DNA of 6,296 bases from Bordetella parapertussis (GTDB lineage Bacteria > Pseudomonadota > Gammaproteobacteria > Burkholderiales > Burkholderiaceae_C): positions 1 through 6,296 of the forward strand of contig CALQBT020000173.1 in assembly GCA_943328885.2 (NCBI GenBank). Reading direction: 5' to 3'. Numbering within the stretch: position 1 is the stretch's first letter; each line of letters opens with the position of its first letter. Made by a program: the position numbers and the translations under genes. Positions 6,296 to 6,296 of this stretch are shown here, piece after piece. The notes beneath the pieces were generated by a model that was given only the letters and a program-made list of their open reading frames with translations, had not been told where the DNA came from and did no database searches.

Positions 6296-6296
6296 C

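Overview
The window is chromosomal, gene-dense and very GC-rich (about two thirds G+C by eye, with strong G/C preference at third codon positions). The proteins look betaproteobacterial, most likely Burkholderiales (Rubrivivax/Leptothrix/Roseateles-like). That assignment rests on remembered protein resemblance and on a dynamin-family GTPase gene sitting directly before mutY; no search was run. No insertion sequence, phage gene, CRISPR array, tRNA or rRNA was seen.

Layout: two transcription units converge near position 2555. The rightward unit (1-2547) holds the 3' part of a dynamin-family GTPase gene followed by mutY, joined by a 4-base ATGA stop/start overlap. The leftward unit (2564-6295) reads, in transcription order, nadK (3' part only, cut by the right edge), an 83-base gap, recN, rapZ and a stand-alone LON-domain gene. 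The recN/rapZ and rapZ/LON junctions are also 4-base ATGA overlaps. Only 16 bases separate the two convergent stop codons, and no gene-free stretch exceeds 83 bases.

How the genes may fit together: MutY removes adenine mispaired with 8-oxoguanine, RecN is an SMC-like factor in double-strand-break repair, and NadK makes NADP, the precursor of the NADPH used against oxidative damage. RapZ is a P-loop nucleotide-binding RNase adapter in enterobacteria; its target outside that group is unclear. The LON-domain protein is a substrate-binding fold without a protease. A genome-maintenance and oxidative-stress theme is reasonable but inferred.

I found no convincing previously undescribed system. The points most worth a second look are the tight overlap chain recN-rapZ-LON, the dynamin GTPase coupled to mutY, a variant 8-oxoG-recognition loop in MutY, a RapZ without the enterobacterial basic tail, and the absence of a visible LexA box directly before recN.
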